29,447 nt of DNA. Source: Proteiniphilum sp. UBA5283 (GTDB lineage: Bacteria > Bacteroidota > Bacteroidia > Bacteroidales > Dysgonomonadaceae). A program made the position numbers and the translations under genes. Under the pieces are notes generated by a model, which had not been told where the DNA came from, searched no databases, and worked only from the letters and a program-made list of their open reading frames with translations. Below, one piece after another: positions 16,895 to 25,721 of this stretch (positions are counted from its first letter, which is position 1; every line of letters starts with the position of its first letter). The DNA is taken from positions 1 to 29,447 of the forward strand of contig DHSP01000008.1 in the NCBI GenBank assembly GCA_002408485.1, given 5' to 3'.

Positions 16895-16931
16895 AAAAAA
16901 GGATTGGCCGAAGTGGCGCAATCCTTTTTTT
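16895..16931 (+). terminator. bidirectional terminator between fba and the glucanotransferase gene
   Basis: AAAAAAGGATTG and CAATCCTTTTTTT form a 12-base stem around a 12-base loop, with an A run before and a T run after. It lies between two convergent genes and can terminate both. Confidence 0.88.
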
Positions 16932-16948
16932 GTGGTTTTTTCGTAAGA

Positions 16949-19618
16949 TCACCGCACGTTCATCTCTGCAATCATCTTATTGAAAGACGTTTCTTTCAGC
17001 AAATCATCCAGCGAAAGGTGCATTCTATAACGCCAGTAGTGTGCAGGGTTAGCCGGTACGTTTATTCGTTCAGCATCAGCATTTGGGTTACGCAGCTTTT
17101 CGTCGGCCGACATCCAGTCCTGCCAGGGCAATATTACCCACATTGCCGTTGATTGCAAATGACTTGTAAGGATCTCCCTGCAGAGTGCTGCGCTGCATTC
17201 TTCGGGAGCTTCGCCTTCATGGTGCAGAATTTCGTTATAATAACGTTGTGTCACCTCTCTGTTTTCGGTCCACCATGCTCGAATAGGCGACATGTCGTGA
17301 GTAGATGTTGTGCATACCGAAAGATAAGGCAGCGCATGCAGATCAGTGAACAACGTCTTTGAATCTTTGGGCATGCGTTGAATCTCCAGACTCAGCATCT
17401 GCAGTTCACTCATTACCGAGGGTACACAATCGGGCACCATCCCGAGATCTTCACCACATGCCATCATCGTGGTTGAAGAAAGCAGTATGGGAAGTTTCCG
17501 CATTGCCTGCTCGCGCCAGAAGTAGTTGTGTTTATGATAAAAGAAATCATCGTATAGCCGATTGAAAGCATCTTTCACAGGGTCATCCAGGTATCGGTAC
17601 GAATGGGTATATTGCGCTGTGATACGCGGATGAAACCTGTTTTGATCATGCTGGTCCCGTATAAAAAGTACCTCTGTGCAAAGCGAAAGGAGTCCGTCGT
17701 GGACGCATCTGCTTTTTTCGTCCATCGGATCGGTAAACAACTGGCTTATTTTCTGTTGCGTATCGCAAAATGATTTCAACCTGAACGTCTGCCATCCCGA
17801 CACATCCAGATACCTGTCTTTCACCTCGTCTGCATAGTCACCGAAGATTTCAGGCAGAAAATGTTCATGAATGAACGGTTCTACCATTCGTTCCTCGTCG
17901 AACGGGATGCCGGCACGGTTTATCTCTTCCGCCCAGTATGGCAATGCGGGACTAAAATACCCGAGTAAACCCTGTACAGCCTGGAGCGGTATCTCCCATA
18001 TACGGAAAAAGCCCAGGATATGATCGATTCTGTATGCATCAAAGTAGTCGGACATTTTGCGAAAGCGGCTAATCCACCATGCATACCCATCTTCGGCCAT
18101 CGCATGCCAGTTATACGTGGGGAAACCCCAATTCTGGCCCAGGTAAGAAAAGTCATCGGGAGGAGCGCCACTCTGGGTATCCATATTGAAAAGAGAAGGA
18201 GCCGTCCATGCGTCGATGCTGTTCCGGCTGATGCCAATTGGAATATCGCCTTTCAGGGTAACACCCTTTTCCCGGGCATACTTCTTTACGCCTGAAAACT
18301 GTTCGTGAAGCAGGTATTGTACAAAATGCCAGTAGTGAATCTCTTTTTCTGCCTCCGGGTAAATTTTGGTCATCCGCAACAATCGATGTTCGTCGTAACT
18401 GCTGAACTCGCCCCAATCCCTGAAGTTGGCAGTGTCATTTCTGTCGCGCAGGTAACAATAACAGGCATACGGGAAAAGCCAGTGGCTATTTTTCTCATAG
18501 AAAGCCAAATATTCGGCAGACGACAAGACTCTCTCGCCACACTCCAGAAACAGATCTCGACAGTAATCCGCCTTCAATTTCAACACTTTCTCATAATCTA
18601 CCTCCGGCAGGCTGTTCAATCGTGCTGCCTCCCGGATATAGATTTTCATCTTCTTCCTGTCTTTCAGTGGGTGCGACCTGCACCCCAAGTAGATTGGATG
18701 AAGTGCATAAATGGAGATGGCGCTGTAGGGATATGAGTCACGCCAGGTCCTGGAGGCGGTGGTATCGTTCACAGGAAGCAATTGAATCAGCTGCTGTCTT
18801 GTAAGGGATGCCCAGTCGATCATCTTATAAAGATCGGTGAATTCACCAATTCCAAAACTCTCGTTTGTCTTCAACGAAAAAACAGGAACGGAGGTACCTG
18901 TTCCTTTATAGCTAAAGTGGTCATAACGGTATTGCAAAGCCATTTCCACAAAGACAGTACCATTTTCATAAGCCTTTTCCGCAAGAAGAATCCGATTACC
19001 ACCGTCTTCCCAATGCCTAATTTCTCCGGTGGCTTTATCCATGATTATAAACTTGTACTCGCAGGAAGAAGGCATTTTTTTTGCATCCAGCACAATCTGC
19101 CACTCACCGTCATCCAGATAAGACAGCGGTTTCGCCAGTACCGGATTCCAATTTCCTAAAGCCTCACAGTTACCGCTCAAACAAACCATCTGATCTTTCT
19201 GCACATAGGGGCAAATTAAATTCAACACCACCGAATGGGCATAATATCTTAAAGAGAGGGGCATCTTCGCATGACGGAAGATGCTCCCGGCAAAAACAGA
19301 CGAATAGAGATATGCGTGATAGGGTTTATTTTTCCAAAGATCCTGAATGAGGAATTTTTTTTCCCCCTTGATGATATGCAACTTTCGGTTAGCACCCCAC
19401 TCACGGCGAACGACAGATGCACCTTGTCGGATGAAATAATAGTAATGAATAACTTTTGTTTCCGGCACATGTACATCTGCGAACCAATTATCGCCCTCGT
19501 TGGAAAGGACGATTGCATTTGACTCATCGAACTGTCCCAATTCCGGAACAGATCCACAGAGACAAACCTGTTGTCCCCAAGTGGTATGGTAGTTGAGTTG
19601 AAATATTAGAAGAGCCAT
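16949..19618 (-). CDS. malQ: 4-alpha-glucanotransferase with two N-terminal starch-binding modules
   Basis: An amylomaltase (glycoside hydrolase family 77) that transfers alpha-1,4-glucan segments, releasing glucose from maltodextrins in the cytosol. The 889 residues comprise two CBM20-type modules (about 1-85 with LCGSVPELGQFDE, and about 125-230 with LSGNCEALGNWNP) and the GH77 barrel from about 245. Catalytic residues are the nucleophile Asp532 in AYRIDHILGF, the acid/base Glu723 in CGEDLGMVPDCV and Asp775 in TSTHDMSPIRAWW. There is no signal peptide, so it acts inside the cell, like plant DPE2, which has the same CBM20-CBM20-GH77 layout and works on glucans from maltose. No other mal or sus gene is nearby. 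A TAnnTTTG element lies 79 bases upstream. Confidence 0.95.
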   Translation of the reverse strand: MALLIFQLNYHTTWGQQVCLCGSVPELGQFDESNAIVLSNEGDNWFADVHVPETKVIHYYYFIRQGASVVRREWGANRKLHIIKGEKKFLIQDLWKNKPYHAYLYSSVFAGSIFRHAKMPLSLRYYAHSVVLNLICPYVQKDQMVCLSGNCEALGNWNPVLAKPLSYLDDGEWQIVLDAKKMPSSCEYKFIIMDKATGEIRHWEDGGNRILLAEKAYENGTVFVEMALQYRYDHFSYKGTGTSVPVFSLKTNESFGIGEFTDLYKMIDWASLTRQQLIQLLPVNDTTASRTWRDSYPYSAISIYALHPIYLGCRSHPLKDRKKMKIYIREAARLNSLPEVDYEKVLKLKADYCRDLFLECGERVLSSAEYLAFYEKNSHWLFPYACYCYLRDRNDTANFRDWGEFSSYDEHRLLRMTKIYPEAEKEIHYWHFVQYLLHEQFSGVKKYAREKGVTLKGDIPIGISRNSIDAWTAPSLFNMDTQSGAPPDDFSYLGQNWGFPTYNWHAMAEDGYAWWISRFRKMSDYFDAYRIDHILGFFRIWEIPLQAVQGLLGYFSPALPYWAEEINRAGIPFDEERMVEPFIHEHFLPEIFGDYADEVKDRYLDVSGWQTFRLKSFCDTQQKISQLFTDPMDEKSRCVHDGLLSLCTEVLFIRDQHDQNRFHPRITAQYTHSYRYLDDPVKDAFNRLYDDFFYHKHNYFWREQAMRKLPILLSSTTMMACGEDLGMVPDCVPSVMSELQMLSLEIQRMPKDSKTLFTDLHALPYLSVCTTSTHDMSPIRAWWTENREVTQRYYNEILHHEGEAPEECSAALCREILTSHLQSTAMWVILPWQDWMSADEKLRNPNADAERINVPANPAHYWRYRMHLSLDDLLKETSFNKMIAEMNVR

Positions 19619-19696
19619 TCAGATACTTTCGTTTAGATCATTATACACGATATACGTTTTTCAATGATGTTGTGTATTAAATTGATAGATCACAGG

Positions 19697-19704
19697 CAAA
19701 TCTA
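19697..19704 (-). promoter_or_regulatory. -7 promoter element for the glucanotransferase gene
   Basis: The minus strand reads TAGATTTG (TAnnTTTG), 79 bases ahead of the start codon at 19618. No -33 box is evident. Confidence 0.4.
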
Positions 19705-19753
19705 CAATAATTTACAAACGAAAGGAACAGAAAACGGTTTCTTTTCAGCAGAA

Positions 19754-19775
19754 TGCCGTGCAATCGATTGCGGCA
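19754..19775. promoter_or_regulatory. palindrome upstream of the glucanotransferase gene
   Basis: A perfect 12-base palindrome GCAATCGATTGC (19760-19771) is extended by TGCC and GGCA, with a two-base bulge on the left side. It sits 36 bases past the transporter stop and about 50 bases upstream of the -7 element of the glucanotransferase gene. It may be a regulator site for that gene or a stem ending the transporter transcript; there is no clear T run after it on the minus strand. Confidence 0.35.
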
Positions 19776-19810
19776 GAAATGCTCTCACAGAGCTGTCAAA
19801 CCTGTTTCTT

Positions 19811-21481
19811 TTACAGGAAGATAAGAATCAGCAATTGTGCAGTGATGACCCTGAGAAACATAGTCAGCGGATATACGGTGGCATAGCTCACGGCGGGTAT
19901 ATCATTCCCGGCAGTTGCGTTGGCATATGACAACGCCGGCGGATCGGTCATGCTTCCCGCAATCAGCCCCATCAGCGTGAAATAGTTCAGCTTACATACT
20001 TTTCGTCCGATGGTGCCAATGATCAAAAGAGGGACAACGGTGATGATCACGCCATAGCCAATCCATGTGTATCCGCCATTGACAACAGTTTCCACAAAGT
20101 TTCCACCGGCTCCCAGCCCTACGCAGGCCAGGAAGATGGCAATACCTATCTCACGCAGCATCAGGTTGGCGCTCATGGTGGTGTAGGTCACCAGCTTATA
20201 TTTAGGTCCGAATTTGCTGAGTAGAATGGCCACGATCAGCGGTCCACCGGCAAGTCCCAGTTTCACCGGTTGCGGGATACCCGGAATCATGAAAGGGATG
20301 CTTCCCACGATGACTCCCACGGCAATTCCAATGAAGATAGAGATGAGATTCGGTTCTCTCAGACGCTTGAGCGAGTTGCCCAGAAACTTCTCCACATTAA
20401 GGATAGACTCTTCAGACCCCACCACAGTCACCCGGTCGCCCAACTGAAGCTGCAGTCTTGAATCGGCAATCAGGTCCACTCCGGCACGGTTTACACGGGT
20501 GATATTTACTCCGAAAAGATTTCTCAGCCGCAGGTTTCCGATAGAACGTCCATTGATGGCCGACTTCGTAATGGAGATTCTGCGCGAAACAAGCTGCGAA
20601 TCCAGTTTGTTCCAATCCTCTCTGTTCATATCAATACGGTGGCCTATAAAAGCTTCAATTGCATCAATATTTTTCAGGTTGGAAACGACCAGAATTTTAT
20701 CGCCCTCATTCAATACCGTATTTGTCTGTGGTACTACCAACGCCTGAGTCCGTTCCTGCAACAACCGGGAAATAACAAATTCTTTTTGTATGAGATGTTT
20801 AATATCCCGTATATCTTTACCAAAGATGGAAGGGTTTTCCACCTGTAACGAAAACATGTGTGCTTCGGTTAGTTTGGACTCATTTTTGTCGTCCAGCTCA
20901 CTGTTCTCCTTGGCGAAGTTAATTTTAAAAATAAACCGAAACAACACAATGGACAAGATTATGCCGACCACTCCCAGAGGATAGGCCACGGCGTAGGCAG
21001 TGGCAATGGTGGGGTCAGTTGCTCCCGTCACATCAGTGTAAGTCTGCTGGGCAGCTCCCAGTCCCGGAGTGTTGGTGACTGCACCGGAAAGAATCCCGAC
21101 CATGGTGGCAATGGGTATTCCGGTGATGGTATGAATAACATAGGTTGTAACCACCCCCAGGAGCACCACTCCTGTAGCCAGCAGATTAAGGGTAACCCCC
21201 CCCTGCTTAAACGAAGAGAAGAAGCTGGGTCCCACCTGCATACCGATTGAAAAAATAAACAGGATCAGACCAAATTCTTTTAGGAAATGCAACACATTTA
21301 CGTCAATTTCCAAGCCAAGATGCCCCAAAAAAATCCCAAAAAACAGAATCCATGTTGTCCCGAGCGAGATGCCAAAAATTTTTATTTTTCCCAGCAAAAG
21401 CCCTACAGAGATCACCAACGCAAGCACCAGAATTGAATGCGCAATTCCAGACCCGGTAATTAATTCCACTAACCAATTCAT
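19811..21481 (-). CDS. AspT/YidE-type transporter with two TrkA-C domains
   Basis: The 556-residue membrane protein has two hydrophobic halves, each of about five to six spans (about 1-185 and 385-556), separated by a soluble part with two TrkA-C-like (RCK C-terminal) domains. The first contains VISRLLQERTQALVVPQTNTVLNEGDKILVVS and the second ITRVNRAGVDLIADSRLQLQLGDRVTVVG. The halves share internal motifs such as GILSGAVTNTPGLGAAQ and GLIAGSMTDPPALSYA, marking the duplicated AspT/YidE/YbjL antiporter fold (aspartate:alanine exchanger family). The substrate is not predictable; the TrkA-C domains suggest control by a small ligand. The position upstream of the glucanotransferase gene does not point to a shared pathway. 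A TAnnTTTG element lies 37 bases upstream. Confidence 0.88.
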   Translation of the reverse strand: MNWLVELITGSGIAHSILVLALVISVGLLLGKIKIFGISLGTTWILFFGIFLGHLGLEIDVNVLHFLKEFGLILFIFSIGMQVGPSFFSSFKQGGVTLNLLATGVVLLGVVTTYVIHTITGIPIATMVGILSGAVTNTPGLGAAQQTYTDVTGATDPTIATAYAVAYPLGVVGIILSIVLFRFIFKINFAKENSELDDKNESKLTEAHMFSLQVENPSIFGKDIRDIKHLIQKEFVISRLLQERTQALVVPQTNTVLNEGDKILVVSNLKNIDAIEAFIGHRIDMNREDWNKLDSQLVSRRISITKSAINGRSIGNLRLRNLFGVNITRVNRAGVDLIADSRLQLQLGDRVTVVGSEESILNVEKFLGNSLKRLREPNLISIFIGIAVGVIVGSIPFMIPGIPQPVKLGLAGGPLIVAILLSKFGPKYKLVTYTTMSANLMLREIGIAIFLACVGLGAGGNFVETVVNGGYTWIGYGVIITVVPLLIIGTIGRKVCKLNYFTLMGLIAGSMTDPPALSYANATAGNDIPAVSYATVYPLTMFLRVITAQLLILIFL

Positions 21482-21517
21482 TTTTTCAATAACCTAAATG
21501 TGTGTATTAAGTTGCCG

Positions 21518-21525
21518 CAAAGATA
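21518..21525 (-). promoter_or_regulatory. -7 promoter element for the AspT-type transporter gene
   Basis: The minus strand reads TATCTTTG (TAnnTTTG), 37 bases ahead of the ATG at 21481. Confidence 0.55.
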
Positions 21526-21624
21526 GCGCTAATTCGTCGAATTAAAAAAACTTTCAAAAGGTCAAAAAAATCATCGCTTCTCAACAATATTCATTACCAA
21601 AGGAAAGAATCAAGAAATTTCATG

Positions 21625-21632
21625 TACTTTTG
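21625..21632 (+). promoter_or_regulatory. -7 promoter element for the glycosyltransferase gene at 21655
   Basis: TACTTTTG (TAnnTTTG) lies 22 bases before the ATG at 21655; transcription would start near 21639, giving a leader of about 15 bases. Confidence 0.55.
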
Positions 21633-21654
21633 CAGCGTAAAAAAATGAGTCCGG

Positions 21655-22377
21655 ATGAAGATGAAGAAGCTACATGTAATCACGCCAGTCAAAAATTCTG
21701 TTAAAACAACACTCCGTACAATAGAAAGTGTTTGCACTTCGCGCATGGCAACAGAATTACGATATACGGTATACGATGACTTCAGTGATGAGGAAACGAT
21801 AGAGGCACTTTTAGAGGCAAAGGAAAGATTTAATTTCGAACTGGTCCATCTGAGTAGTCTTACACAACACCCTTCACCAAACTACTTACTGGTACTGCAG
21901 CTTGCCCAGCAGAAGGCACTGGCGGACGACGCCCATCTGGTCATCGTTGAATCAGACGTGGTTATTCAACCCGACACGTTGCAAACAATGCAGGAAAGAG
22001 CACACCTGTTACCCAATACGGCTATGTTGGGCGCAGTTACTACTGACGAGACAGAAAACTTCAATTATCCCTATCTCTATGCCAAAAACTACGCATTTGG
22101 CAGCATTAAATCGCCCAAAAGAATCAGTTTCTGTTGTACACTGTTAAGCAACGATTTACTTTCTAAATTTGACTTTCAGCTTCTCAACAAGGGAAAAACA
22201 TGGTTCGATGTTTTCATCTCTCACAAAGCGCTGGAGTTAGGAATGTCTAATTACGTACTCACCGATACACCAGTACTGCATTACCCACATAGCAGCCGTC
22301 CCTGGAAAAATCTCAAGAAAACCAATCCACTCCTTTATTACTGGCAAAAACTGGTATTGAGAAGGGATAAAATCTAG
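21655..22377 (+). CDS. family 2-type glycosyltransferase
   Basis: The 240-residue protein starts with a nucleotide-sugar-binding strand (KLHVITPVKNSVKTTLRTIESV) and continues with YTVYDDFSDEETIEALL. The metal-binding acidic motif lies in LVIVESDVVIQPDTL (about residues 97-111), the usual place of the GT-A DxD. There is no membrane segment. It probably adds a sugar to a cell-surface glycan from the cytosolic side, but donor and acceptor cannot be told. It stands alone, away from any polysaccharide cluster. Start: ATG at 21655, with another in-frame ATG at 21661. Its stop is only seven bases from the stop of convergent prmA. Confidence 0.85.
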   Translation: MKMKKLHVITPVKNSVKTTLRTIESVCTSRMATELRYTVYDDFSDEETIEALLEAKERFNFELVHLSSLTQHPSPNYLLVLQLAQQKALADDAHLVIVESDVVIQPDTLQTMQERAHLLPNTAMLGAVTTDETENFNYPYLYAKNYAFGSIKSPKRISFCCTLLSNDLLSKFDFQLLNKGKTWFDVFISHKALELGMSNYVLTDTPVLHYPHSSRPWKNLKKTNPLLYYWQKLVLRRDKI

Positions 22378-22384
22378 TTCTTTC

Positions 22385-23221
22385 TCATTTCATAAAGGTC
22401 ACCGCCACCCATTGATCCATTTCCGTAAAACGGAGATAGGTCCATCCCTCCTCTTCTCCTTTGGTACGTATAGCCGGGATATCCTCCCGGTAAAAACCAC
22501 TCATAATGATCTGGCCACCTCTGTTCAGCACCTTATCATAGAGAGGGATGTCGCGTAAGAGAATGTTTCTGTTTATATTAGCTAAGATCACATCAAAAGT
22601 AGAATCACCCAGCAGCTCGGCTCCTCCGAGCAGCACCCGGATATTGTCAACGCCATTTAACTGCACGTTCTCGTGTGCATTATTACAGGCCCATTCATCA
22701 ATATCGATTGCGGTGACCGATGTTGCTCTTCTCATGGAAGCAAGTATGGCCAGCACAGCTGTTCCGCACCCCATGTCAAGTACGGTTTTGTACTGCATAT
22801 CCAGGGACAGGATCTCCTTCAGGATCAATCCGGTTGTCTGGTGATGCCCCGTACCAAATGCCATTTTGGGATCGATCATGATGTCGTATCTGTATTTTTT
22901 TTCCGGCTGATGGAAAGAACTGTGAATACAACACTCATCGCCAATCACGATCGGTTGAAAATAGTGGCGTTCCCACTCTTCGTTCCAGTTTTTATCTTCC
23001 AGCTCGTGGTGCAACCAGCTTATATCGGCCTTCACGGGTAAATAGGCAAGGAGTTCCGATACTTTTTGTTTGGAAAAAAGAGACGCCGGGACATAGGCAT
23101 CCAATCCGCCAGGAACTTGCACGAATGTCTCAAATCCAACATCAGCCAACGTGGCAGCCAGTACATCCTTCACTATTTCCGAATCCGGATCGCAAGTAAA
23201 CTGCACATGTATATATTTCAT
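22385..23221 (-). CDS. prmA: ribosomal protein L11 methyltransferase
   Basis: PrmA methylates lysines and the N-terminus of ribosomal protein L11 with S-adenosylmethionine. The 278-residue chain has an N-terminal L11-recognition domain (MKYIHVQFTCDPDSEIVKDV, then WNEEWERHYFQPIVIGD) and a C-terminal Rossmann methyltransferase domain. The latter has MAFGTGHHQTT (about 120-130), motif I VLDMGCGTAVLAI, motif II VTAIDIDEWACNNAHENV and the VILANINRNIL motif. These are the standard PrmA landmarks, including the TGxHxTT signature. A TAnnTTTG element lies 40 bases upstream. The gene stands alone and is convergent with the glycosyltransferase gene, without a visible terminator between them. Confidence 0.96.
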   Translation of the reverse strand: MKYIHVQFTCDPDSEIVKDVLAATLADVGFETFVQVPGGLDAYVPASLFSKQKVSELLAYLPVKADISWLHHELEDKNWNEEWERHYFQPIVIGDECCIHSSFHQPEKKYRYDIMIDPKMAFGTGHHQTTGLILKEILSLDMQYKTVLDMGCGTAVLAILASMRRATSVTAIDIDEWACNNAHENVQLNGVDNIRVLLGGAELLGDSTFDVILANINRNILLRDIPLYDKVLNRGGQIIMSGFYREDIPAIRTKGEEEGWTYLRFTEMDQWVAVTFMK

Positions 23222-23260
23222 TCTATAGGTTTTTCAAATTTCGTCTCGTTATACCCGATA

Positions 23261-23268
23261 CAAAAGTA
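23261..23268 (-). promoter_or_regulatory. -7 promoter element for prmA
   Basis: The minus strand reads TACTTTTG (TAnnTTTG), 40 bases ahead of the ATG at 23221. Confidence 0.55.
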
Positions 23269-23506
23269 GGCAACTTTCCGGGAATCGAATAAAAAAACAC
23301 TTCCCAAAAAAACAATAGCTACCCGAAAAAAAGTAAAAATCCCTTTCTTCGGCCCATAAATTGTTTATAAATGTTACAAAAAATGGCTATTTTATAGAAT
23401 ATAAGCCCCGCATTGGTTTTTTTGTCCTACTTTTATCCGTCAAAAATAATCACCGTTTTCACGCTGTGGCATCACTGTTGATGTCGACTTCTGATTATTC
23501 GGCGTC

Positions 23507-24622
23507 ATGAAAACATACAGTCAAAAAAATGATATGAGAATATTACTATCCATTACGCTATTTATCATCTCCTTCATATTTCCGGAATATGGATATGGGC
23601 AGGAACCCGAAGTAAAGAAACTGATTCAGGAAGGTGTAACATTACACGATCAGGGAGAATACATGCAGGCCATCGATAAATATAATGCAGCATTGAAACT
23701 CCAGCCAAACTGTGCACAAGCTACCTACGAAATAGCGCTGTCTTACCTTGCATTGAAAGATTTTCAAAAAGCTTTGGAGTTCAGTACCGCAGTGATCAAC
23801 ACTAACGACAAGCAACTTTCTCCGGGCGCCTACGCCGTAAAAAGTGAAGCTTTGGTGGAAATGGGACAGGTGGATGATGCCCTGGCCCTTTTGCAGGAGG
23901 GATTGATCAGGTATGGAGATGAGTATCTGCTTCACTTCAACATGGCCGTAAATTACTATAACAAGGGCGATGTGGATAACACGCTCAAACATATTAAAAA
24001 GGCTATCGATCTCGACAAATCGCACAGCGGCGCTTTTTTGTTGTATGCCTACGCGCTGAACGACAAAGGGCTTTGGGTACAAAGTATCCTCTCTATGCAA
24101 ATGTTTCTTTTGCTGGAGCCCGACAGCAAGAGATCGAAAAATGCGTTTGAAGAGATGCTGCAGACAATGCGCATAAAAAAAACGGGCAAGCCGGTGGAAC
24201 GCTCTTTCATTCAGCAGCAGATGCTGCGTAATGAGGCGGGTACATTGCTGCATCCGGAAGAGATCCCCCCTTTGTCGACGGCAGATGGACTTAATCGTAT
24301 TCTTGTCTATCAGGCCATCACCTCCACCCTCGACTCGTTGCAGTCCACACCCGCTGAAGAGGATGAATTTATGCAATTCAAGCTTGTGAACCGGGCAATC
24401 ATGAAGGTGCTCCAGAAAGAGAGTCTCAGCACTTCCAGACATGGTATTTTCTGGACCTTTTATGTTCCGTTTTTTTCGCACATCGAACTATCCAACTATT
24501 ACGACACTTTCTGCCGTTACATCAGTGTATCTTACTATCCCGAATCTTTGGAGTGGTGGCAGCAGAACACCGAAGCAGCGGAGAATTTCGTGCTTTGGTT
24601 TGAAAATGGCGACAATATCTGA
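23507..24622 (+). CDS. secreted tetratricopeptide-repeat protein
   Basis: The 371-residue protein has a hydrophobic signal segment (MRILLSITLFIISFIFPEYGYG, starting at the second Met, 23534) and then about five TPR units between residues 35 and 205. Typical repeats are KLIQEGVTLHDQGEYMQAID, KYNAALKLQP and the later HFNMAVNYYNKGDVDNTLKH. The C-terminal 160 residues are not recognisable and contain an aromatic segment (FWTFYVPFFSHIELSNYYDT). It probably acts as a scaffold in the periplasm; partner unknown. The start is either 23507 or 23534. The ECF sigma gene follows within about 50 bases but has its own promoter motif, so a functional link is possible, not shown. A TACTTTTA near 23428 is only a partial -7 match. 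Confidence 0.82.
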   Translation: MKTYSQKNDMRILLSITLFIISFIFPEYGYGQEPEVKKLIQEGVTLHDQGEYMQAIDKYNAALKLQPNCAQATYEIALSYLALKDFQKALEFSTAVINTNDKQLSPGAYAVKSEALVEMGQVDDALALLQEGLIRYGDEYLLHFNMAVNYYNKGDVDNTLKHIKKAIDLDKSHSGAFLLYAYALNDKGLWVQSILSMQMFLLLEPDSKRSKNAFEEMLQTMRIKKTGKPVERSFIQQQMLRNEAGTLLHPEEIPPLSTADGLNRILVYQAITSTLDSLQSTPAEEDEFMQFKLVNRAIMKVLQKESLSTSRHGIFWTFYVPFFSHIELSNYYDTFCRYISVSYYPESLEWWQQNTEAAENFVLWFENGDNI

Positions 24623-24644
24623 TACACAAATTAAATAAATTAGG

Positions 24645-24652
24645 TACATTTG
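24645..24652 (+). promoter_or_regulatory. -7 promoter element for the ECF sigma operon
   Basis: TACATTTG (TAnnTTTG) lies 23 bases before the ATG at 24676. A TTG initiator at 24655 in the same frame would lie upstream of the expected transcription start, so this site decides for the ATG. Confidence 0.55.
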
Positions 24653-24675
24653 CGTTGCAGTCCGAACATAAGGAA

Positions 24676-25221
24676 ATGATTGACGAGGAAAAACTACTGG
24701 AAGAGTTGCACGATCCGCTTACAAGCCGTAAAGGGTTTGGCCGTCTGGTATCTGAATACAGCGAGAGGTTGTACTGGCAGATACGAAAGATGGTGCTTTC
24801 TCACGACGATGCTAACGATATACTTCAGGATGTTTTTATCAAAGCGTGGACCAACCTCGAAAATTTCAGGGGAGAAGCCAAACTCACCACTTGGCTTTAT
24901 CGGATTGCCATAAACGAAAGCATCACCTTCCTGAATAAAAAACGAAGCCAGAATAACATTTCCATCGACGATGACGACGCGTTTCTACTCAACATCATTG
25001 AGAGCGACGAATATTTTGATGGCGACGAAGCACAAAAAATGTTACAAAAAGCCATCCTTACTCTTCCCGACAAGCAACGCCTTGTTTTTCAAATGAAATA
25101 CTTTGAAGAAATGAAATACGAAGAGATGTCAGACATTCTCGGTACGTCTGTGGGAGCGCTCAAAGCATCCTATCATCATGCCGTTAAGAAAATCGAAAAG
25201 ATTTTGGGTGAACCCAATTAA
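24676..25221 (+). CDS. RNA polymerase sigma factor, ECF type
   Basis: From the ATG at 24676 the protein has 181 residues, the usual size of an extracytoplasmic-function sigma factor. Region 2 (about residues 20-90) includes FGRLVSEYSERLYWQIRKMV, DDANDILQDVFIKAWTNLENF and LTTWLYRIAINESITFLNKK. Region 4 (about 120-175) includes LPDKQRLVFQMKYFEEMKYE and ILGTSVGALKASYHHAVKKI, the -35-binding helix-turn-helix. The linker carries an acidic stretch (SIDDDDAFLLN). Two short genes follow at 53 and 33 bases: a one-TM protein and a Spy/CpxP-like periplasmic protein. This suggests an envelope-stress regulon in which the sigma factor is held by the membrane protein. The housekeeping-type -7 motif in front implies basal expression. 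Confidence 0.93.
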   Translation: MIDEEKLLEELHDPLTSRKGFGRLVSEYSERLYWQIRKMVLSHDDANDILQDVFIKAWTNLENFRGEAKLTTWLYRIAINESITFLNKKRSQNNISIDDDDAFLLNIIESDEYFDGDEAQKMLQKAILTLPDKQRLVFQMKYFEEMKYEEMSDILGTSVGALKASYHHAVKKIEKILGEPN

Positions 25222-25274
25222 ACCTTTTAGATATCTCCGAGTCTACTCATCAGTACAGCGCAATAGAGAAAGGT

Positions 25275-25688
25275 ATGAAAACAAATATTCACAAATTACA
25301 AGAAATAGATAAGACAAAAAACCCCTTTAAAGTACCTGAAAATTATTTCGCGCAACTCAATGAAGAGATAATGAGCAGGCTGCCCGAAAAGGAGTACGTT
25401 GAACCTCGTACTGTGTCGCTGTGGGATAAGGTAAAACCATGGGTTTATCTGGCTGCTATGTTTGTGGGAATTTATATTACCATTAATTTTCTGACCCGGA
25501 ATAGTGACGGGGGGCAAATTACAACGGAACAGTCCACAACTGTTAAGCCGGCCAGTATACCGCAGGCTGCTGATAATTATTGGTCTACCGTACATGTTAC
25601 CGAGGAAGAGTTTTATCAGTTTCTCGAAGAACAAATAGTAGACGATGGCTACTATGATTACATGTATAATCAGTATTATTTGAACTAA
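25275..25688 (+). CDS. one-TM protein, possible anti-sigma factor
   Basis: The 137-residue protein has a cytosolic N-terminus of about 50 residues (with NPFKVPENYFAQLNEEIMSR), one transmembrane span (WVYLAAMFVGIYITINFL, about 56-73) and a periplasmic tail of about 64 residues that ends in an acidic/aromatic region (VTEEEFYQFLEEQIVDDGYY). No zinc-binding anti-sigma motif (HxxxCxxC) is present. I know similar 'NPFxVPExYF' proteins behind ECF sigma genes in Bacteroidota, but no function has been assigned to my knowledge. Membrane topology plus location make a sigma inhibitor or sensor the best inference. It starts 53 bases after the sigma gene. Confidence 0.8.
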   Translation: MKTNIHKLQEIDKTKNPFKVPENYFAQLNEEIMSRLPEKEYVEPRTVSLWDKVKPWVYLAAMFVGIYITINFLTRNSDGGQITTEQSTTVKPASIPQAADNYWSTVHVTEEEFYQFLEEQIVDDGYYDYMYNQYYLN

Positions 25689-25721
25689 AATCGTAACAGA
25701 CCTCTTTAATAAGATTTTGTC

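Noticed and set aside
23642..24481. 279-codon open frame on the minus strand opposite the TPR gene
   Set aside because: Long, but its composition (many His, Cys, Gln, Leu) is that of an antisense shadow, and the plus strand encodes clear TPR repeats with a signal peptide.
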